Source: Proteobacteria bacterium UBA6503 (GTDB taxonomy: Bacteria > Pseudomonadota > Alphaproteobacteria > UBA1280 > UBA6503). Taken from it: a stretch of DNA of 64,000 nucleotides. The notes beneath the pieces are model-generated. The model was given only the letters and a program-made list of their open reading frames with translations, searched no databases and was not told the origin of the DNA. Within the stretch, counting starts at the first letter, position 1. Each line of letters begins with the position of its first letter. Shown here one piece after another: positions 51,934 to 61,839 of the stretch. The DNA lies in NCBI GenBank assembly GCA_002436405.1, contig DJLZ01000005.1:434001-498000 (forward strand), written 5' to 3'. The translations under genes and the position numbers were made by a program.

Positions 51934-53043
51934 GCTGTTCGTTGGGCTCCTGCGGTCAGCTTTTGTGCAAGGGCTTCTTGGATGTATTGATCAATATCGC
52001 CATCAAGTACGCCGTCAGCATCGCTACTTTCTACGCCTGTGCGTAGGTCTTTTACCATGCGGTATGGGTGTAATACGTATGAACGAATCTGATTCCCCCA
52101 GCCATTTTCAGTTTTACTGGCTTCAAGGGCGTCTTTTTCTTCTTGTTGTTTACGAATCTCAAGCTCAAACAACTTCGCCTTCAGCATCGACATGGCTTTG
52201 TCGCGGTTTTTATGCTGCGAACGCTCCTGCTGGCACGAAACCACCGTATTGGTCGGAATGTGTGTAATACGCACGGCTGAGTCGGTCGTGTTTACGTGCT
52301 GGCCACCTGCACCACTGGCACGGAAGGTATCAATACGTAGGTCTTTTTCCTCAATCACAATATCAATATCATCATCAACTTCGGGGTAGCTAAACACTGA
52401 AGCAAATGACGTATGACGGCGTGACTGGCTATCAAAAGGTGAAATGCGTACAAGTCTGTGCACGCCAATTTCAGTTTTCAGCAGGCCATAGGCATATAGC
52501 CCCTGAATAAGTAGCGTGGCTGATTTAATGCCAGCTTCATCGCCTTTAGTTTCTTCAACAATTTCAACCTTAAAGCCACGGCGCTCACCCCAACGGTAGT
52601 ACATGCGCTCAAGGATTGAGGCCCAGTCTTGCGACTCTGTGCCGCCGGCGCCTGAGTGAATCTCAAGGAAGGCATTGTTAGCGTCAGCCTCACCCGATAG
52701 CAGTTGCTCGGTTTCCATTTGGCTTACGCGTTTGTGCACTTCTTTAAGTTCGGCCATTGCTTCGGCCTTGGCATCCTCGTCTTTTTCTTCTGAGGCAAGC
52801 TCAAGCATCACTTGTGCATCTTCAAACTTAGTGCTGATTTCTTCAAAGCCTTCAAGCGCGCTTTCAAGGCGGCTTTTTTCACGCATCACGGCTTTGGCTT
52901 TTGTTTGGTCAGACCACAGGTTAGGGTCTTCGGCTTGTTTTAGAACGTCTTCCAACTCTTTACGTGTACGTTCAGGGTCAAAGATGCCCCCTTAGCAGCT
53001 CTAGAGACTGCTCAATCTGCGACATAATTTCATTTAATTCCAT
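51930..53043 (-). CDS. prfB: Peptide chain release factor 2 with programmed +1 frameshift
   Basis: Terminates at UGA and UAA. A first frame runs from ATG 53043 for 21 codons to an in-frame TGA (52978-52980). AGGGGG followed by CAT CTT TGA C is the classic RF2 frameshift site: the purine run acts as internal Shine-Dalgarno and CTT slips +1. The second frame continues to 51930, giving about 370 residues. SPF (RISPFDSQSRRH) and GGQ (ASGAGGQHVNTTDSA) motifs are intact. RF2 scarcity raises frameshifting, so the gene autoregulates. It is upstream of, and overlaps, the AsmA-like gene. Confidence 0.96.
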
Positions 53044-53066
53044 AAACTTACATCCAATACTTAAAG

Positions 53067-55502
53067 TTAGTAAATACCGTAAGGGTCAATTTGTGTAGGT
53101 GCTTCATTACCCACTGTGCCCGTTGGGATTGGGGCAATCTGGCGGCTGCGTGAGCCGTTCTTTTGTGGCTCGGTGCCTTTCACAAAAACCTCAACAATAG
53201 TGCGCTTAGTTTCAGGGCCTGGTAGCTCGCCTGTATCGGCATCAATACGTACGAATGATACACCTTGCGGCACTTGGTATTCACGCTGCTTGTAGCCTTT
53301 GAGTGATTCTTTAAAGAATTCCGTCCAAATAGGTAGTGCAGCTTTAGAACCGTACTCACCTTTACCAAGTGTTACAGGGCTATCAAAGCCAACCCATACG
53401 CCCACCGCGTATAGCGGTGAGAAGCCAACAAACCATGCATCAACATAGTCGTTGGTACTGCCTGTTTTACCCCCTACTGGGTGGCCAACAGCTTGGGCCG
53501 CACGGCCTGTACCGTTTTCAACAACGCCACGCAGCATATCGGTCATCACGTAGGCTACTTCTGGCGAAAGTAGACGGTCACCATTTTGCTTCACGTTTGG
53601 TAATTGTGTAGGCTCTACAAGGCCAGCACAGCCAATGCAGTCAGCATCGGGGCGCTTGTAAACTAGGCGGCCATCGGCACCTTGAATGCGCTCAACAAAG
53701 TATGGCTCCATACGTGTGCCACCATTCGGGAAGACGCTGTAGGCGCTTGTAAGCTCAAGCAGTGAAACTGATGACGCTCCCAACGCAGTTGAAAGGTTAG
53801 CTGGCATGTTTTCTTTTAAGCCAAACTCACGGGCAAAGTTAATGATGTTACGAATACCAAGGTCTTGCGCCATACGGATGGTCATCAAGTTACGTGACTT
53901 TTCAAGGCCACGGCGCAGTGTTGATGGGCCATACACACGCTGTGATGAGTTTTTAGGTTTCCATGCGGTGTCCATTTCGTTGTTACGAATCACAACAGGT
54001 GCATCCAACACAATGCTGGCTGGTGTCATACCTTGGGTCATGGCATAAGCATAAACCAATGGCTTGAATGATGAACCTGGCTGGCGCTTCGCTTGAATGG
54101 CACGGTTAAAGTCATCGTCCTTACCGAAGCCCCCTACCATGGCACGTACAGCGCCTGTGTGCACATCAAGTGCAACCAGTGCGGCTTGTGCAGCTGGTAG
54201 TTGTTCTAGGCTGTAGTATTGCGGCTTGCCTTTAAACTCTTTAAAGCCGGGCACGTTATCAATACCGTTTACAAACACAATATCGCCCAGGCGTACAACG
54301 TCTGACGGGGTTTGTGGTTCAGGGCCTGTTTTAGAAGCTTCAATGTATGGGCGTGCCCACTTCATTGCAGCAAATGGGATGTACCCAACACGGCCACCGG
54401 GCAAACCAATTTTGACAAGGCCTGTTTTGTTATCAATATCAAGCACCGCCGCTGGGATAGCAAAGCTGCGTACTTTCTCGTGCTCTTTAAACAGTTCATC
54501 AATGCGGCCCTGCCATGCAGCAAGGAGCGAAATACGGCCGTAAGCCCCACGGTAACCATGGCGACGGTCGTAGGCACGTAGGCCATTCCAAACGGCAGTT
54601 TCGGCGTTGGCTTGTAGTTTAGGATCAAGCGTTGTAAGCACTTTTAGGCCGCCTTCGTAGAGGCCATCGGCGCCGTAGGCATCCAAAATTTCGCGGCGCA
54701 CATGCTCACTAAATGAAGGAGCATCTTCACCTTGGGGGTAAGCACGAACATTAAGCTCAAGGTCACGCTCAATAGCGTCTTCAGCTTCTTGGTGGGTAAT
54801 AAAGCCTTCAGTTTCCATACGGCGAATCACAACATCACGGCGCAAGCGTGCAGCACGAGGGTGCGTAATTGGGTTATAGCCTGATGGTGCCTTTGGCAAA
54901 CCAGCCAACATCGCACGCTGACCAACTGTAAGGTCTTCAAGTGGTTTGTTGAAGTACGTTAGTGCAGCTGATGCCACACCGTATGAGCCATGGCCCAAGT
55001 AAATCTGGTTCAAGTAAAGATCAAGAATCTCATCTTTCGTAAAGGCTTTCTCCATACGGTAAGCAAGGATAAGCTCTTTAATCTTACGGGTGTATGTACG
55101 CTCGCTTGAAAGCAAGAAGGTTTTAGCAACCTGCTGGGTAATGGTACTGGCCCCTTGGCGGCGATTGGTAAAGATGTTCACCAATGCGGCACGAATAATA
55201 CCTTTGATATCAAAACCGATGTGGTTATAAAAGCCTGTATCTTCAGCTGCCAAATACGCCTGAATAACTTGCGGTGGAATGCGCTCAATCGGCACGTAAA
55301 TACGGCGCTCACGAGCATACTCAGCTAAGGGCGTGCCCTCTTGGCTGTAAAGCTTTGTCACAAGTTTAGGGGTGTAATCCTCAAGGGTGCGGAAATCAGG
55401 CACACGCTGCGCAAAGTAGAACAAAATACCAGCGATGGCCATCAGGCCTAAAATACCTGAAACCAAACCAAGGATGAATAACATTTTAAGGCGTTGAAGC
55501 AT
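53067..55502 (-). CDS. mrcA: Penicillin-binding protein 1A
   Basis: 811 residues, class A bifunctional peptidoglycan synthase. N-terminal membrane anchor (about 8-29). Glycosyltransferase domain has the catalytic Glu in AAEDTGFYNHIGFD, plus GASTITQQVAKTFLL and RKIKELILAYRME. An OB-like insert follows. The transpeptidase has PGSSFKP (SxxK), SRN (SxN) and KTGSTNDYVDAWF (KTG). A proline-rich tail ends the protein. It is just upstream of prfB, the common alphaproteobacterial order, but is separated from amiC by the SulP/Usp genes. Confidence 0.95.
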   Translation of the reverse strand: MLQRLKMLFILGLVSGILGLMAIAGILFYFAQRVPDFRTLEDYTPKLVTKLYSQEGTPLAEYARERRIYVPIERIPPQVIQAYLAAEDTGFYNHIGFDIKGIIRAALVNIFTNRRQGASTITQQVAKTFLLSSERTYTRKIKELILAYRMEKAFTKDEILDLYLNQIYLGHGSYGVASAALTYFNKPLEDLTVGQRAMLAGLPKAPSGYNPITHPRAARLRRDVVIRRMETEGFITHQEAEDAIERDLELNVRAYPQGEDAPSFSEHVRREILDAYGADGLYEGGLKVLTTLDPKLQANAETAVWNGLRAYDRRHGYRGAYGRISLLAAWQGRIDELFKEHEKVRSFAIPAAVLDIDNKTGLVKIGLPGGRVGYIPFAAMKWARPYIEASKTGPEPQTPSDVVRLGDIVFVNGIDNVPGFKEFKGKPQYYSLEQLPAAQAALVALDVHTGAVRAMVGGFGKDDDFNRAIQAKRQPGSSFKPLVYAYAMTQGMTPASIVLDAPVVIRNNEMDTAWKPKNSSQRVYGPSTLRRGLEKSRNLMTIRMAQDLGIRNIINFAREFGLKENMPANLSTALGASSVSLLELTSAYSVFPNGGTRMEPYFVERIQGADGRLVYKRPDADCIGCAGLVEPTQLPNVKQNGDRLLSPEVAYVMTDMLRGVVENGTGRAAQAVGHPVGGKTGSTNDYVDAWFVGFSPLYAVGVWVGFDSPVTLGKGEYGSKAALPIWTEFFKESLKGYKQREYQVPQGVSFVRIDADTGELPGPETKRTIVEVFVKGTEPQKNGSRSRQIAPIPTGTVGNEAPTQIDPYGIY

Positions 55503-55655
55503 GGGTCGAAAACTGCCGTCATTTCAATTTTTGTTTTTATGCCACGCCTAACAGGAAAAGACAATGCTAAACAAGGTAAATCCTTGGCAAAATTGCCTAC
55601 GGGCAGTACAGTCAACTATAACGCAAAAACATATAACCCGAAACACGAGAAATTC

Positions 55656-57443
55656 ATGCGCTCAGCAACCCGCTTGATGCATACATTATTTCCCTTTACC
55701 CGTTGGCTGTCACGCTACCCAATGCGCTGGCTGCCTAACGACCTTATGGCGGGTATTACCCTTGGGTTTATTGTGTTACCACAGTCAATTGCGTTCTCGC
55801 TTATTGCGGGTGTGCCAATGTCGTACGGTATTTACGCAGCGATTATCCCCCCTATTATTGCTGGCCTTTACGGTGTTAGTAGCCACCTAGTTACAGGCCC
55901 AACAAATGCCAGCTCAATTGTTATTTTATCAGTCACAGCACCGCTGCTAGCTTCAGGCGGCCATGGTTTTGAAATTGTGCTGATGCTTGCCGTGATGGTG
56001 GGTATTATCCAAATTGTACTGGGTGCCTTCCGCATGGGCTTTATGATGGACTTTATCAGCCAGAGCGTTGTGATTGGCTTTACCGCTGGCGCTGGCTTTT
56101 TGATTGGTGTGAAACAGCTTAAGTATGCCTTTGGTGCCCCGATTGATGATAAAGGCCCCTTTTACGAAACCTTTATTAACCTTGGCTTTGCATGGCAGGA
56201 CTTTAACCCCTATACGCTTGCGCTAACTGGCGGCACGATGCTGGCCATTTTTATACTTGATCGTATTACGAAGAAGATTCCATCACCTTTGATTGCCCTA
56301 AGCTTGGCAATTGCGGCCACATACTTTTTCCACCTGCAAGACCATGGCGTTATTACGGTTGGTGAGTTTGCGGCAAACCTACCACGCTTCCACATCCCAC
56401 CGATGAGCTGGGAACTTATGCAAGAGCTAGTCGTCCCTGCATTTGCGTTGGCTCTTTTGGGGTTGATGGCTTCAACATCGATTACTAAGTCAATCTCAAT
56501 CCAGTCAAAGCAAACGCTGAATAACAACAAAGAGATTATTAGCCAAGGTATGGCGAACATTGGCTCAGGCTTTTTTGGCGGTATGCCTGTTGCAGGGTCA
56601 TTTTCGCTAAGTACCAGCGCTTGGAAGTTCAACGCTAAAAGCTCGCTGGTTTCGGTGTTTATGGGCTTTGGAATGATGATGGTGATTAAAGGCTTTGCCG
56701 TTGTGTTGCCATACCTGCCACTAGCTGCAATCTCAGGCATGCTTTATATGGTTATCCCCCGTATGGTGAAATGGGCCGATATTAAGCTAAACATTTTGGC
56801 AACCCGTAGTGATGCTGCCACTTTGATTGTAACTCTTTTGGCCACCCTATTCTTGCCGCTAGAATTCGCGATTTACGTAGGTGTGTTGCTTTCAGTTGTA
56901 TTGCACTTGGCTAAAACGTCTCAGCCGCAAATTACACCGTCTCTGCCTGTTAAGGCAGGTTTGCGCATGCAACCTGATGTTGATGATACGCCGTGCCCGC
57001 AAATGGGTATTATTAAACTTGAAGGCTCGCTGTTCTTTGGGTCGGCTGATTACATTAAGAACTATATTCACCTTTACCTAAACAACCACCCACACATGCA
57101 AAACTTGCTTTTGCGTATTCATGGGCTTGAGGTATTGGACGCCAGCGGCGTTATGATTTTAAAAGAAGTCCACGAGCGACTAAAAGTACGTGGTGGCAGC
57201 TTAGCTATTTCAGGGTGTTCACGTATTCACCTTGAAACACTGGCAAACGCCGGCCTTGTGCACCTTATTGGGTCTGACTACATCCGCCGTAGTACGTTCC
57301 ATGCGGTAAACTCGCTGATGGATGATTTCTCGCGCACGCGTTGCCACGCCTGCCCGCACAAACACTTTAAAGAGTGCCGAGCTCTTAAAAAAGAAGGTCT
57401 ACAACAATTGGAAAGTGACTACCATGAACAAAATGATGAATGA
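55656..57443 (+). CDS. SulP family anion transporter with STAS domain
   Basis: 595 residues from ATG 55656. SulP signatures: WLPNDLMAGITLGFIVLPQSIAFSLIAG, then YGIYAAIIPPIIAGLYG, and fourteen-helix architecture. A cytoplasmic STAS domain (about 465-560) contains EVLDASGVMIL with the DxSG motif. The tail is Cys/His-rich (RCHACPHKHFKECRAL, CxxC plus C), unusual for SulP and possibly metal-binding. Substrate could be sulfate, bicarbonate or another anion. Upstream in-frame Met codons (55494, 55539) overlap mrcA and lack a ribosome site. It overlaps the Usp gene by 20 bases. Confidence 0.85.
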   Translation: MRSATRLMHTLFPFTRWLSRYPMRWLPNDLMAGITLGFIVLPQSIAFSLIAGVPMSYGIYAAIIPPIIAGLYGVSSHLVTGPTNASSIVILSVTAPLLASGGHGFEIVLMLAVMVGIIQIVLGAFRMGFMMDFISQSVVIGFTAGAGFLIGVKQLKYAFGAPIDDKGPFYETFINLGFAWQDFNPYTLALTGGTMLAIFILDRITKKIPSPLIALSLAIAATYFFHLQDHGVITVGEFAANLPRFHIPPMSWELMQELVVPAFALALLGLMASTSITKSISIQSKQTLNNNKEIISQGMANIGSGFFGGMPVAGSFSLSTSAWKFNAKSSLVSVFMGFGMMMVIKGFAVVLPYLPLAAISGMLYMVIPRMVKWADIKLNILATRSDAATLIVTLLATLFLPLEFAIYVGVLLSVVLHLAKTSQPQITPSLPVKAGLRMQPDVDDTPCPQMGIIKLEGSLFFGSADYIKNYIHLYLNNHPHMQNLLLRIHGLEVLDASGVMILKEVHERLKVRGGSLAISGCSRIHLETLANAGLVHLIGSDYIRRSTFHAVNSLMDDFSRTRCHACPHKHFKECRALKKEGLQQLESDYHEQNDE

Positions 57444-58353
57444 GCCACAGCCTCTTAACATCATTGCTTATACCGATGGCACGCATAAAAGCGTTGATGC
57501 TGTTCGTTCAGCTATGCGCCTTGCACGTGCGGCCAAGGCCGAGCTTGATATCATTCATGTTGCTGACGCCCCTATTGACCCATCAAACCTCCCTCAGCCA
57601 GGTATTCCGGTACCACGTGCTGAATGGGGCAGCCTGCACAGTTGCCTGCGCCACCTAACCATTGATGTTATTTCATGGTTGGCAGCTGAAAGCTTTACCC
57701 AAACCCCTGAGGCCGTTATTTGTAAACACGAAGGGCCCGACCTTTACCGCCTTAACCTAGACACAGGTAAACCTGTGCGCCTTTGGCTTTCATACGATGA
57801 GCCAAACATCGCGCTTGAGAAACTGGTTAAAAAATACAACGCTGACCTTGTGGTTATTCGTGGTGAAGAGACTGGTATTCTTAAACGTATTTTAGGTAAA
57901 AGCGTGGCTGAAGTTGCGGCCCTTAAATTGCCTGCCAGTATTTTGGTTGTACGCTCACCTGTTTACCCAGACACACCATTTGTTGTAGCAAGCGATGGCT
58001 CAGAGTCATCACGCCGTGCCTTTGGTATTTTGCGCAAGCTGATGCCTGCGATTCGTAAGCCGATTGATATCATCCTCAAAGAAGGTATTGATGGCTCAGC
58101 CATTGAAGACTGGCTAAAAGAAAGCGGTAAAAAAGGTGAAACCCTTCGCCTTGATGAGATTGGCGCTGGCCTAAGCCCACTGCGCCAGTTGCTATTTTCG
58201 ATGCAGCCAGGCCACGTGCTGGTTGTGGGTGCAAGCATGCGTAGTTACTTGCTTCGCTTCTTGCAAGGCAGCGTGCCGTTATCATTGGTGCGTCGTGCAC
58301 CGTTTTCGGTTCTTGTTTCTAAGGAAATTCCGGGGCTGGAAGAAGACTATTAA
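57424..58353 (+). CDS. Tandem universal stress protein (UspA) domains
   Basis: 309 residues. Domain 1 (about 9-180) starts NIIAYTDGTHKSVDAVRSAM and ends with LVVIRGEETGILKRILGKSVAEVAAL and SILVVRSP. Domain 2 (about 185-309) starts FVVASDGSESSRRAFGIL and ends with VLVVGASMRSYLLRF, GSVPLSLVRRAPFSVLV. The second copy keeps a G-x2-x9-GS-like nucleotide loop. It starts inside the end of SulP (20-base overlap), so a functional link to the transporter, such as ATP-dependent regulation, is likely. Confidence 0.85.
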   Translation: MNKMMNEPQPLNIIAYTDGTHKSVDAVRSAMRLARAAKAELDIIHVADAPIDPSNLPQPGIPVPRAEWGSLHSCLRHLTIDVISWLAAESFTQTPEAVICKHEGPDLYRLNLDTGKPVRLWLSYDEPNIALEKLVKKYNADLVVIRGEETGILKRILGKSVAEVAALKLPASILVVRSPVYPDTPFVVASDGSESSRRAFGILRKLMPAIRKPIDIILKEGIDGSAIEDWLKESGKKGETLRLDEIGAGLSPLRQLLFSMQPGHVLVVGASMRSYLLRFLQGSVPLSLVRRAPFSVLVSKEIPGLEEDY

Positions 58354-58358
58354 AACTT

Positions 58359-58408
58359 AAAGCCCGCAGCTTGATTAACAGCGTGTTAACGCTGCGCTTT
58401 AATAAAGT
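58359..58408. terminator. Hairpins at the convergent Usp/amiC ends
   Basis: CAGCGT-GTTA-ACGCTG forms a perfect 6-bp stem (58379-58394) across the amiC stop. Outer arms AAAGC and GCTTT extend it. No long T tract, so efficiency is doubtful. Confidence 0.35.
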
Positions 58409-59603
58409 TTTCGATACCTTCAGCAATGCGGTTTGCAATTTGCTCTTGGTGGGCAGAGGTTCGCAGCTTCTTCTCTTCGTTTAGGTTTGAAATGTAGCCC
58501 ATCTCAACCAACACTGACGGAATATCAGGCGCTTTCAAAACACGGAAGCCCGCAAACTTAATATCTTTACTACGCATGTAGATTGAACGATCAAGCGTCG
58601 TGATAAGCTCACGCGCTAGTAAAGCCGAGCTGTTCATAGTATCGCGCTGAGCAAGGTCAATCAGGATATCACGCACGTCGTTATCGGCAGCAGTATCTTC
58701 AAGAGCATCAAGGGCAGCCACACCACGGTTAGCAAGGCGTGCTAGGCGCTCAGCCTCACGGTCAGAGGCATTTTCAGACAATACATAAACCGTACCACCA
58801 CGTACACGGCGGTCGTTATGGGCATCAGCGTGCAGGCTAATGAAAAGGTCCGCGCCCTTTTTCTTCGCAATGTCTACACGTTCTTGAAGCTTAAGGAATA
58901 CGTCTTTATCACGTGTTAGGTACGCTTTAATACCCGGCTTACGGTTAAGAGCGGCAGCGGTACGGCGGCTAATGCTCAAAACAACGTCTTTCTCGCGGGT
59001 TTTTTGTTTACCAATAGCACCAGGGTCAATACCACCGTGGCCCGCATCAACAAATACAACATACTCACCTTTTGAGGTTGTAGGCTTTGCAGGCGGCGGT
59101 GATGACAAACGAGTTGTTACTGGTGATGCAGTCGCTGACTGGCGGCTTGTTGCAGCACTACCACCAGTAGGTTTCATATCCACAACAAAGCGGAAGCCCT
59201 TCCCGCCTGATTGCGGAATTGTAAAGGTGCTGTATGTCATGCTTGAGGAAAGGTCAACTACCACACGGTGTGTGCGGCTGTTAAATGGGCTGCTACGTAC
59301 GCTGCGCACAATGCTGCCCGGTGGAATATCAACCGCTGACATGCGCTGCTTATTCTGAAGTGTCGGAAAGTCCATCACCAAGCGTGGTGGGTTAGTAAGA
59401 GTAAATAGCTTTGGTGATGCTTCTTTATCAAGCTCAATCACCACACGGCTTACTGGGTTGTTTTGACCCACGCGAACATCTTTAATGGTTAAAGCGTGCG
59501 AAATTGCAGGCATTAACAACGCAGCAAAACCAAAAAGCGCTACAGTAGTCGCTTTAAGGGCTTTAAGGAGCCGTGCATTGTTTTTATTTTTATAGCCGTG
59601 CAT
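58386..59603 (-). CDS. amiC: N-acetylmuramoyl-L-alanine amidase, AmiC type
   Basis: 405 residues. A basic N-terminus with signal segment (cut near SHA) precedes an AMIN domain (about 36-135: TIKDVRVGQNNPVSRVVIELD, RVVVDLS), which targets the septum. A Ser/Pro/Thr linker leads to Amidase_3: VFVDAGHGGIDPGA (Zn His), TREKDVVLSISR (Zn Glu), SLHADAH (Zn His) and VLVEMGYISN (catalytic Glu). It splits septal peptidoglycan. I start at the Met of MHGYKNKNN; it overlaps the upstream permease gene by 14 bases. Confidence 0.92.
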   Translation of the reverse strand: MHGYKNKNNARLLKALKATTVALFGFAALLMPAISHALTIKDVRVGQNNPVSRVVIELDKEASPKLFTLTNPPRLVMDFPTLQNKQRMSAVDIPPGSIVRSVRSSPFNSRTHRVVVDLSSSMTYSTFTIPQSGGKGFRFVVDMKPTGGSAATSRQSATASPVTTRLSSPPPAKPTTSKGEYVVFVDAGHGGIDPGAIGKQKTREKDVVLSISRRTAAALNRKPGIKAYLTRDKDVFLKLQERVDIAKKKGADLFISLHADAHNDRRVRGGTVYVLSENASDREAERLARLANRGVAALDALEDTAADNDVRDILIDLAQRDTMNSSALLARELITTLDRSIYMRSKDIKFAGFRVLKAPDIPSVLVEMGYISNLNEEKKLRTSAHQEQIANRIAEGIENFIKAQR

Positions 59604-60393
59604 CAAGTTTGTCTCGCAGATTGTCGCCAATAATGTTTAACCCTAATACCAATGCCATAAGGAGTAGCCCCGGCGCAAGTACCAAATGGGGCGCTACTGG
59701 CATATAACGTGCCCCTTCACGTAGCATTGCACCCAAACTTGGGTTAGGTGGTTGCACTCCTAAACCAAGGAATGACAGGCCAGCCTCGGCAATCATGGCG
59801 CCCGCCATTGCAAAGATAGCCTCAACAATTAAAGGTGCCGCCGCATTAGGCAAAATGTGTTTTAGCAAAATATGCCCTAGGGCCATGCCACTTACTTGGC
59901 TAGCTTCAACGTACGCCATACGGCTTAGGCTTAAAGCTTGTGCGCGGGCAAGTCGGGCAAAGCCCACCCAGCCCATGAGACACAGGGCAAAAATAACGTT
60001 TTCAACCCCAGGGCCCATAAGTGCGGCAAAGGCAATCGCCAGCAAAATACCGGGGAATGCCAAAAAGATATCAGTAATACGCATTATAACATGGTCAACC
60101 CAGCCGCCAAAGTAGCCACTAATCAAACCAATCAGCGTGCCAAATGTTCCCGCAACAATCACAACGCTTAGGCCAACCACAAGTGAAAGCTTGCCACCAA
60201 TCATTAAGCGAGACAGCACGTCACGGCCAAGTTCGTCAGTCCCCAGCCAGCCATTTTCAGGGCTTGGGGGTAAAAGCAGGCCTTTAAGGTTTACGGCAAA
60301 GGCATCACCGCCAATGCTTTGAAGCAAGCCCGTTACAGCAAAAGCTGCCGCTACAAATAAAATGAAGTTACGTAGGTATGGGTTCATACGCAT
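59590..60393 (-). CDS. dppC: Peptide/nickel-type ABC permease DppC/OppC-like
   Basis: 267 residues, about six membrane helices. Family marks: LLPPSPENGWLGTDELGRDVLSRLMIG near the N-terminus and the EAA loop EASQVSGMALGHILLKHILPN, then EAGLSFLGLGVQPPNPSLG. Its start overlaps the DppB-like stop by one base. Substrate cannot be told from a permease. Confidence 0.9.
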   Translation of the reverse strand: MRMNPYLRNFILFVAAAFAVTGLLQSIGGDAFAVNLKGLLLPPSPENGWLGTDELGRDVLSRLMIGGKLSLVVGLSVVIVAGTFGTLIGLISGYFGGWVDHVIMRITDIFLAFPGILLAIAFAALMGPGVENVIFALCLMGWVGFARLARAQALSLSRMAYVEASQVSGMALGHILLKHILPNAAAPLIVEAIFAMAGAMIAEAGLSFLGLGVQPPNPSLGAMLREGARYMPVAPHLVLAPGLLLMALVLGLNIIGDNLRDKLDARL

Positions 60394-61325
60394 TATGCCC
60401 CCTTCCCGTATTTAATACGTGGGTCAATAAAGGCGTATAGAATATCAGCTAGTAGCGTCATGGTTAGGTAAACCATCGCAATAAACAGCACACCACCTTG
60501 CACCACGGCATAGTCACGCTGGTTAAGGGCGTCAATCATCAGCGTCCCTAGCCCTGGCCATGAAAATACAGCTTCGGTCAAAATAGCGCCTGTTAGCAGT
60601 GTGCCCGCTTGTAAAAACAGAACGGTAACAACAGGTAGCAAGGCGTTGCGCATGGCGTGGTGCCAAACAAGGGTATGTTTGTTCACGCCTTTCGCACGGG
60701 CGGTACGAATGTAATCAGCGTCCATCACTTCAAGTAGTGAGGCACGCACAAGGCGTGAAAGCACAGCCGCCATACCTGTACCCAATGTAATGGCAGGTAG
60801 AATCAAACTCCACAGCCCGTCATCACGGCCAGAAACCGGCAACCAACCAAGCCAGAGTGAGAAAAACATAATAAGCAAAGGTCCAAGCCAGAAGTTTGGC
60901 ATTGAAAACCCAAGGAGTGACCCTGCCATTGTTACCTTATCAGGCCATTGTTTACGGCGCTGAGCGGCAAATACACCCATAGGGAATGACAGCACAATGG
61001 CAAAGAACAGCGCTGCAAAGGCAAGTTCAGCCGTTGCGGGCAAACGTTCAAGAATAAGATTAGTTACGGGGCGGCCCGAGTATAGTGATGTGCCAAGGTC
61101 ACCCTGCATCAGATGGTAAAGATATGTGGTGAATTGTTCCCAAATAGGTTTATCAAGACCCAGCTTTGCAGCAAGAGCTGCACGGTCGGCTGCCAAGGCA
61201 TCCTCGCCAAGCAGGGCTTCTAGCGGGTCACCAGGCACCATATGGATAAAGAAAAACGTAAGCGTCACAACGCCAAACACGGTCGGGATAAACTGCAACA
61301 GCCGGTTTAGAATGAATTTACTCAC
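60393..61325 (-). CDS. dppB: Peptide/nickel-type ABC permease DppB/OppB-like
   Basis: 310 residues, six membrane helices. N-terminal FIPTVFGVVTLTFFFIHMVPGDP, GTSLYSGRPVTNLI and the EAA loop YIRTARAKGVNKHTLVWHHAMRN are diagnostic, as is EAVFSWPGLGTLMIDALNQRDY. It forms a pair with the DppC-like gene. No substrate-binding protein or ATPase (dppA, D, F) is in the window, so these would be encoded elsewhere. Confidence 0.9.
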   Translation of the reverse strand: MSKFILNRLLQFIPTVFGVVTLTFFFIHMVPGDPLEALLGEDALAADRAALAAKLGLDKPIWEQFTTYLYHLMQGDLGTSLYSGRPVTNLILERLPATAELAFAALFFAIVLSFPMGVFAAQRRKQWPDKVTMAGSLLGFSMPNFWLGPLLIMFFSLWLGWLPVSGRDDGLWSLILPAITLGTGMAAVLSRLVRASLLEVMDADYIRTARAKGVNKHTLVWHHAMRNALLPVVTVLFLQAGTLLTGAILTEAVFSWPGLGTLMIDALNQRDYAVVQGGVLFIAMVYLTMTLLADILYAFIDPRIKYGKGA

Positions 61326-61839
61326 AGAAAACGCTCGTTTTTACTTTGTTATTTTAGCCACTACAGTATGCCGAAACTGCAAAAATGTGCAATTAAGTTT
61401 AATGAATAAACACATTTTACTTGAAAAGCATGGTTTTCAGTAGCACTATTACACCTAACAGTTTAGCTGGTACCCATGCGACGTTAGAGATTTTTAGAGA
61501 AACGAAAAGCATGTGCGGTAACCCCAATATGATGACCGAGGGTCGCCACCACCAGCCGATACGACGAATAAACCCGAAGGCACCAAACACATGAACTGCC
61601 GTTGCGGGGGTAAAAAGGTTTTTAAGTTTTTGTTTACTAACAAACACACCACACAAGAAATTGCTTTAAACAAGCCTGCTTTAGAGAGCGGGCCTTTCGT
61701 GTTGTGGTTATTGAGTGCACTAAGTTGCACCTTCGGTTTGATGAAAACCGCTTTCTAAACAAAGCCAAGCCCTACCCTTTACGCAGTTCTTAATTGGTTC
61801 ACCTTCTAGTGACAACCTTAGTTAAGGACACACAAACCG
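61326..61839 (+). other. Long gene-free leader upstream of rne
   Basis: 514 bases between divergent dppB and rne. No convincing gene: short frames present lack ribosome sites and family resemblance. TTGAAA at 61421-61426 is a possible -35. A 7-bp imperfect stem (GCCTGCT with AGCGGGC) lies near 61673-61692. RNase E genes in other proteobacteria have long structured leaders used for autoregulation; the same may hold here (inference). Confidence 0.45.

Noticed and set aside
51930..52955. prfB as a gene starting at 52955
   Set aside because: The upstream ATG at 53043, leader frame and canonical frameshift site show that translation begins earlier.
61417..61730. Small frames in the rne leader
   Set aside because: No ribosome binding site, odd composition and mutual overlap; more likely chance frames.
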